DNA from: a virus
IMG/VR virus record: IMGVR_UViG_3300014499_000017
Coordinates: 1-33,688 of that record
DNA length: 33,688 nt
Reading direction: 5' to 3' (one strand)
The notes under the pieces are model-generated. The model was not told the origin of the DNA and did no database searches. It saw only the letters and a list, made by a program, of their open reading frames with translations. The position numbers were made by a program, and so were the translations under genes. Below are positions 29,642-33,688 of the stretch, in pieces (positions within the stretch are counted from its first letter, which is position 1; every line of letters starts with the position of its first letter).

Positions 29642-30766
29642 ATGGACGGAACTATAATCGGACAAGGGTCTTTTGTCGTACCTTCAACTATTGCTAACTT
29701 AGTAATAGCTATACCTTCAGGTGCAGACTGGGCAAGAGTAGTTAACTACACTCAAAGTGGCACTGTTGGCGGCGCTGCTGCTGCTGGTAATGAATTTTAC
29801 TGGCAACGTGGAATGGCCGCTGGAACGGGTACTGTAAAATACTATAGCAATGGTTCAGCTATTATTAATGGCGACACATTAGCTTCTGGTGGTTTTACTT
29901 TATATGATCCATCAGGACAAACTGCTGGTGCATTACCATTAATTTCAGCTCCTGTTGCAACTACTGCTTCTACTAACGCAACGCGTCCTGTAGTAAGTAC
30001 TGGTAACACAGCTGGAATTTCTGTTGGTACTGTAGTTCGTATGAGTAATACAGCTCAAAATGATGTTAATGGTATTGATATGGTTGTAGGCGCAGTTACT
30101 GCAAATACAAGCTTCACACTATTAACAGCTGGTAACGCATTAGCTACAGCTCCTGGTGCTATTGGTGGTGCTGGTTTCTATAGAATTGTTAATACTAATC
30201 CTCTTTTCTATCCAAGACGTAGAAATATTACCAATATTACTCAAGCAGTTAATGCTCAAGTAAGTACGGCAATTGCTCATGGTCTTACTGTTGGACAAGA
30301 AATTAGATTTAATATTCCTGCAGTTTCTGGGATGACACAATTAAATCCTAACCCACTGAATAATAACTTTCCTTCTAATAACAGTACTAGCGCCATTATT
30401 CTTAGCGTTGTTGATGATTACAACTTCACCATCAATATTGATACTACTGCTTTCACCGCATTTACTTATCCAACCATTGCGCAACAACCGAGTTCATTCC
30501 CGGAAGTTACCCCATTTGGTGAAGATACAGCAACTGCGCTAGTGAGCACCGCATCACAAACTCCTACTATTGCAGGACAACAAATCTTTAATACCAACAC
30601 AGGTATTTTAGCTGACTCTACTGTAAATACAGGCGTTCTTGGTATGGTACTTGGAACAGGTGGTCTTGGAGTTATATCCGGTGCGGCTATTACAGGTCCT
30701 GCTGGTACAACTGCTGGAGATAAAGTTTACTGGACAGCTGGTAAATCTACCTATGGCGGATTGTAA
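29642..30766 (+). CDS. Probable capsid decoration / head-associated protein
   Basis: A 374-residue protein with AAGGAATCAC before the ATG, directly after the capsid gene. It is rich in Thr, Ala, Gly and Asn with beta content (DWARVVNYTQSGTVGGAAAA, FYWQRGMAAGTGTVKYYSNG). Residues about 196-290 (RRRNITNITQAVNAQVSTAI, AHGLTVGQEIRFNIPAVSGM, ...NFTINIDTTAFTAFTYP) form an FCCH-like beta module also present in the proteins at 31272 and at 1-2133. The end is another Gly/Thr-rich domain (GDKVYWTAGKSTYGGL). Position and composition suggest a head-surface decoration protein; not proven. Confidence 0.6.
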   Translation: MDGTIIGQGSFVVPSTIANLVIAIPSGADWARVVNYTQSGTVGGAAAAGNEFYWQRGMAAGTGTVKYYSNGSAIINGDTLASGGFTLYDPSGQTAGALPLISAPVATTASTNATRPVVSTGNTAGISVGTVVRMSNTAQNDVNGIDMVVGAVTANTSFTLLTAGNALATAPGAIGGAGFYRIVNTNPLFYPRRRNITNITQAVNAQVSTAIAHGLTVGQEIRFNIPAVSGMTQLNPNPLNNNFPSNNSTSAIILSVVDDYNFTINIDTTAFTAFTYPTIAQQPSSFPEVTPFGEDTATALVSTASQTPTIAGQQIFNTNTGILADSTVNTGVLGMVLGTGGLGVISGAAITGPAGTTAGDKVYWTAGKSTYGGL

Positions 30767-30780
30767 TATATTGAATTAAT

Positions 30781-30808
30781 ATATGGGGGAAAGCGCTTTC
30801 CCTCATAT
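30781..30808 (+). terminator. Near-palindromic hairpin after the decoration gene
   Basis: ATATGGGGGAAAGC pairs with GCTTTCCCTCATAT (14 bp, one G.U), followed by ACCTTTTA. A partial terminator or 3' stabiliser for the abundant capsid/decoration mRNA. Confidence 0.6.
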
Positions 30809-30831
30809 ACCTTTTAGAGAGAAGAAAAAAG

Positions 30832-31254
30832 ATGAAACAAGTAGAAAATAAAATAGAATCCAAAGTAGATTCTAAAATAAATAAATTAGAAGAAATAAAA
30901 AAGAATGCTCAGTATTTACGCGATAAAGATCGTGAACCAGTGCGAGGCATATTTAGATTTCATGAAGTTCCAGGCGGAACAATGTCCTTTAGTATCAAAA
31001 TACATAAGGCCGACCACGTAGAAAATTTCACCTTATTGGATGGTGAAGTTTATACATTACCATTGGGCGTAGCTAAACATTTGAATAAAAATTGTTGGTA
31101 TCCAGTACATTCCTATGCTACTGATGAAGGCGGAAAGCCATTAATGAAAATTGGTCAAAAAGTACGTCGTTGTAGTTTTCAAAGTTTAGAGTTTGTAGAT
31201 ATTGACGATCTTACTCCAGTAGGAAATTCAATACTTACAGCTGAAATGATATAA
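30832..31254 (+). CDS. Conserved phage head/tail-region protein
   Basis: A 140-residue protein with GAGAGAAG before the ATG. A Lys/Glu-rich coiled coil (KQVENKIESKVDSKINKLEE) precedes a compact domain: EPVRGIFRFHEVPGGTMSFS, FTLLDGEVYTLPLGVAKHLN and VRRCSFQSLEFVDID. I recall this domain from related phages with the same neighbours, without a known function. A head-completion or decoration role fits its place between capsid and adaptor genes. Confidence 0.65.
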   Translation: MKQVENKIESKVDSKINKLEEIKKNAQYLRDKDREPVRGIFRFHEVPGGTMSFSIKIHKADHVENFTLLDGEVYTLPLGVAKHLNKNCWYPVHSYATDEGGKPLMKIGQKVRRCSFQSLEFVDIDDLTPVGNSILTAEMI

Positions 31255-31271
31255 GCAAGGAGAGTAGTGAT

Positions 31272-31625
31272 ATGGCATATCCAATAACTAATCCGATATT
31301 TCAACCAGCATTGCGCACTATTTATAATATAACCAATGCTAATCCGGCATTAGTAGTTACAACACAACCACATCTTTATATTACTGGAACTGTTGTGCGT
31401 ATAGATACACCCCCTGGATTTGGGATGCAACAAATTAATCAACTATTTGGGACTATAGTTGTAAATAGTTCTAACTCTTTTTTTATTAATATTGATACAA
31501 CACTATTTGATGTATTCTCTATGCCAGAAACATATCCGTATAATAGCCAACAAGCACAATCGGTCCCAATAGGCGAAGATAATTCGATTTTAACGGCCGC
31601 TGTGCAGAATACATTGCCACATTAA
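31272..31625 (+). CDS. Small FCCH-like domain protein
   Basis: A 117-residue protein with AAGGAGAG before the ATG. It is essentially one beta module: IYNITNANPALVVTTQPHLY, ITGTVVRIDTPPGFGMQQIN, SFFINIDTTLFDVFSMPETY. The same layout, down to INIDTT.F..F..P.TYP, occurs inside the 374-residue protein at 29642, so one probably arose from the other by domain duplication. Likely a virion surface or head-tail connector subunit. No catalytic residues visible. Confidence 0.6.
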   Translation: MAYPITNPIFQPALRTIYNITNANPALVVTTQPHLYITGTVVRIDTPPGFGMQQINQLFGTIVVNSSNSFFINIDTTLFDVFSMPETYPYNSQQAQSVPIGEDNSILTAAVQNTLPH

Positions 31626-31701
31626 GAAATAGTAGAAGTTGAAAACTTACTTTGTTAGTATTGATTGTATTGTAAAACTTAAAATTTAAACGGAGTTTGT
31701 A

Positions 31702-32892
31702 ATGGCAAATCCTACCCCACCAACCCCAACGGCTACTGTAGGTGCGCCTACGGCCACATTACAGGCTATAGAGACAAAAGTACGTCGTCTTACGCGCTCA
31801 CCTAGTACTGCGCAGTTATCTCAAGCTGATTTAGATAACTATATTAATACTTTTTTAGTGTATGATTTTCCAGAACACTTACGAACTTATAATTTAAAAA
31901 GACCGTTTACCTTTTTTTGTAATACAGGACAAGATGTTTATCCTACCGACGAAGCTTCTTTTGGTGGTGTTACTACTAATATGCTTTATAATTTTCAAAA
32001 CCTTTATTTAACAGTTCATCCACCATTCTTTATTGGCGGTTTTCCTGCACTATTTACCCAATCTAGAGACCAATTTTTCGGCATTTATCCAATGATAAAT
32101 AGCATTGCCTCAATTGGAGCAAGTGGAGATGGCGTTACTACAAACTTTACTGGTGTTATTAATTCACAACAGTCAATAGTTCCACCGGGATCAACACAAT
32201 ATATAACGCTTTTACAAAACAACGTTCTATTTAGCTCTAGTGATTCTAATGGTAACGGATTATCTTTAGCCGATATACCAATTATAGATTCTGCTACAGG
32301 TAACCCAATTCATTTGGGAAATCTTTATGATCCCGCTTCTGCTGCATATCAAGCCGCGCTGCAAACTCCCCCTATAGGAACCGCTCCTTATATCCCTGGA
32401 ACTGGTGGTATTCTTGTTGGTAATACAATAAATTATATAACGGGTGCATTTACTGCTACTTTTACTAATGCTCCTGGCCCTGGAATACCAATTAATAGCC
32501 AGTCGGTTCCTCAAAATCTATCGATTCCTCAAGCTATCATGTTCTATAATAATGAATTCACAGTTAGACCTGTTCCTGATCAACCGTACAGGATAACTTT
32601 TGATGTATTTCAAAGACCTACTGCACTTTTAGCCGCAGGACAATCTCCAGAACTAGAAGAATATTGGCAATTAGTCGCTTATGGAGCAGCTAAAAAGATA
32701 TTTGAAGATAGAATGGATTTAGATAGCGTTCAGATGATTATGCCAGAATATAATCAACAGATGCGTTTGTGTCTCAGAAGAACAATAGTACAAAATACTA
32801 ATGAACGTACTGCTACTATTTATACGGACCAAGTTGGTGGAAGCCAAGGATGGGGATGGGGACAAACTGGTGGTGGCGGCTCATCATTTTAA
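31702..32892 (+). CDS. Head-to-tail adaptor (P22 gp4-like, probable)
   Basis: A 396-residue protein with CGGAGTTTGTA before the ATG. The N-terminal helical part (AIETKVRRLTRSPSTAQLSQ ADLDNYINTFLVYDFPEHLR) and C-terminal helices (SPELEEYWQLVAYGAAKKIF, EDRMDLDSVQMIMPEYNQQM RLCLRR) are typical of phage adaptors that dock under the portal. Between them (about 90-300) lies a large beta-rich insert with IINSQQSIVPPGSTQY-like loops. The tail is Gly-rich (GGSQGWGWGQTGGGGSSF). Twelve copies would extend the portal channel and receive the hub encoded next but one. Bases 31626-31701 hold no gene. Confidence 0.65.
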   Translation: MANPTPPTPTATVGAPTATLQAIETKVRRLTRSPSTAQLSQADLDNYINTFLVYDFPEHLRTYNLKRPFTFFCNTGQDVYPTDEASFGGVTTNMLYNFQNLYLTVHPPFFIGGFPALFTQSRDQFFGIYPMINSIASIGASGDGVTTNFTGVINSQQSIVPPGSTQYITLLQNNVLFSSSDSNGNGLSLADIPIIDSATGNPIHLGNLYDPASAAYQAALQTPPIGTAPYIPGTGGILVGNTINYITGAFTATFTNAPGPGIPINSQSVPQNLSIPQAIMFYNNEFTVRPVPDQPYRITFDVFQRPTALLAAGQSPELEEYWQLVAYGAAKKIFEDRMDLDSVQMIMPEYNQQMRLCLRRTIVQNTNERTATIYTDQVGGSQGWGWGQTGGGGSSF

Positions 32893-32916
32893 TATGTAAT
32901 CAACTTAGGAGAAATA

Positions 32917-33525
32917 ATGGCGTATAACTACAATATTCCGCAGAGTAATGACTCTTTATCCGTTTCTCAACCACAAATTTTAGGTAATTTTCAAGCATTA
33001 GGAGTGATTGGGGGAAATGGACAGGCAGCTAGTGCTAGTTTAAATTTAACATCTGGATTTAATTTCGTTTATCTATCACCTCAAGTTCCAACTCCTGCAA
33101 TTCCAGCTGGAAATGTTGGGTTATATTCCGCAACTAATGCCGCCACTGGTGTTAATGAACTATATGTAAATAAAACAATAACTGGTCCAACTGTTAAGCA
33201 GATACCAATGACAGCTTATGTATTGGGTGGAACTAATGCTGGAAACGGATGGACATATTTACCATCTGGTTTGTTGATGGCATGGGGAAGAAGCACAACG
33301 GGCGGTAGTACTAGCGTTACACTCACATATAATACTGAACTGACTAATTTTCCTGGATTTAATACTGCCAATGCATTTCCTCAATTAACTCGAATTACCG
33401 GTGCAGGAGCTACTGAAAATTTCGTTGCTTTAACAGGATATAATCAAACCACTTTTACTGTTTCTAGCTCTTTAGCTACCACTGGAACCGGCATTCAATT
33501 TTGTTGGTTTGTAATAGGAATATAG
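32917..33525 (+). CDS. Small tail/fibre-type structural protein
   Basis: A 202-residue protein with TTAGGAGAAATA before the ATG. The start MAYNYNIPQSNDSLSVSQPQ ILGNFQAL is a pattern I know from tail proteins, where it anchors to the tail. A beta-rich middle (NELYVNKTITGPTVKQIPMT) and a C-terminal domain with LPSGLLMAWGRSTTGGSTSV and FCWFVIGI resemble fibre tip domains that begin with GLL.QWG. It probably decorates the adaptor or hub. It is nine bases from the next gene. Confidence 0.6.
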   Translation: MAYNYNIPQSNDSLSVSQPQILGNFQALGVIGGNGQAASASLNLTSGFNFVYLSPQVPTPAIPAGNVGLYSATNAATGVNELYVNKTITGPTVKQIPMTAYVLGGTNAGNGWTYLPSGLLMAWGRSTTGGSTSVTLTYNTELTNFPGFNTANAFPQLTRITGAGATENFVALTGYNQTTFTVSSSLATTGTGIQFCWFVIGI

Positions 33526-33534
33526 GAAGATAAT

Positions 33535-33688
33535 ATGGCATATGATAAATTTTTAATTGCACCGTTTAATTCCGGATTACAAACTGATCTTAGGCCGTTC
33601 TTGGTTATGGACGATGCTTTTACTTATTTACAAAATGCCTATGTCTTTAGAGGAAGATTAAGAAAAAGATTCGGCTCTCTTTTGATGG
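33535..33688 (+). CDS. Tail hub protein, N-terminal part (cut by the window end)
   Basis: AGGAAGATAAT precedes ATG 33535. The 51 codons (MAYDKFLIAPFNSGLQTDLR, PFLVMDDAFTYLQNAYVFRG RLRKRFGSLLM) run off the end. They look like the start of the protein whose remainder opens the window at base 1. Direct joining of the ends puts the frames out of phase, with a stop after four codons, so intervening bases are missing. Confidence 0.65.
   Translation, partial: MAYDKFLIAPFNSGLQTDLRPFLVMDDAFTYLQNAYVFRGRLRKRFGSLLM

Overview
The window is most of a small, AT-rich, tailed double-stranded DNA phage genome with a short-tail (podovirus-like) virion. The diagnostic genes are a RusA-type resolvase, small and large terminase, a P22-type portal, a scaffold, an N4-gp56-family major capsid protein, a head-to-tail adaptor, a tail hub, ejection-type proteins and three long fibre proteins. 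The two ends of the window carry the two ends of one gene (33535-33688 is the N-terminus, 1-2133 the rest). The sequence is therefore best read as a circular or circularly permuted genome opened inside that gene. Joining the ends directly gives a frameshift, so a short piece seems to be missing. I found no integrase, DNA polymerase, tRNA or CRISPR array. The host cannot be named from the sequence.

Layout. 1-2675: tail hub and a small virion protein, closed by a terminator. 2772-3053 (minus): a lone membrane protein. 3137-5602: two Gly/Ala-rich ejection-type proteins. 5809-6243 (minus): a small operon of a ribbon-helix-helix regulator and a zinc-finger membrane protein, with a palindromic operator candidate upstream. 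6364-11752: fibre cluster of three large beta-rich proteins, two with C1q-like tips, plus two small proteins. A 32-bp palindromic terminator at 11797-11828 separates it from the leftward operon 11902-14081 (ERF recombinase and small proteins). A divergent promoter/operator region lies at 14122-14186. 14223-18093: HTH regulator, a duplicated 37-bp leader, a probable replication initiator, RusA, TerS and TerL. 18207-19004: free-standing HNH homing endonuclease. 19080-21345: portal gene split by a group I intron. 21342-24478: small basic proteins and the scaffold. 24659-25919: endolysin and two accessory genes. 26288-29628: major capsid gene split by three group I introns. 29642-33688: decoration, adaptor and tail genes.

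The most striking content is the density of self-splicing introns. Four group I introns can be reconstructed by joining exons into uninterrupted portal and capsid proteins. Each has a P1 helix pairing the end of the upstream exon with an internal guide sequence, including the U.G pair at the splice site, and each has P3/P7 core pairings. The capsid gene is cut into exons of 38, 199, 75 and 636 nt (315 aa after splicing). Its first and third introns carry LAGLIDADG endonuclease genes; the third reads on through the ribozyme core. The portal intron has no endonuclease, but a free-standing HNH endonuclease gene with its own promoter lies just upstream, an arrangement that suggests collaborative homing.
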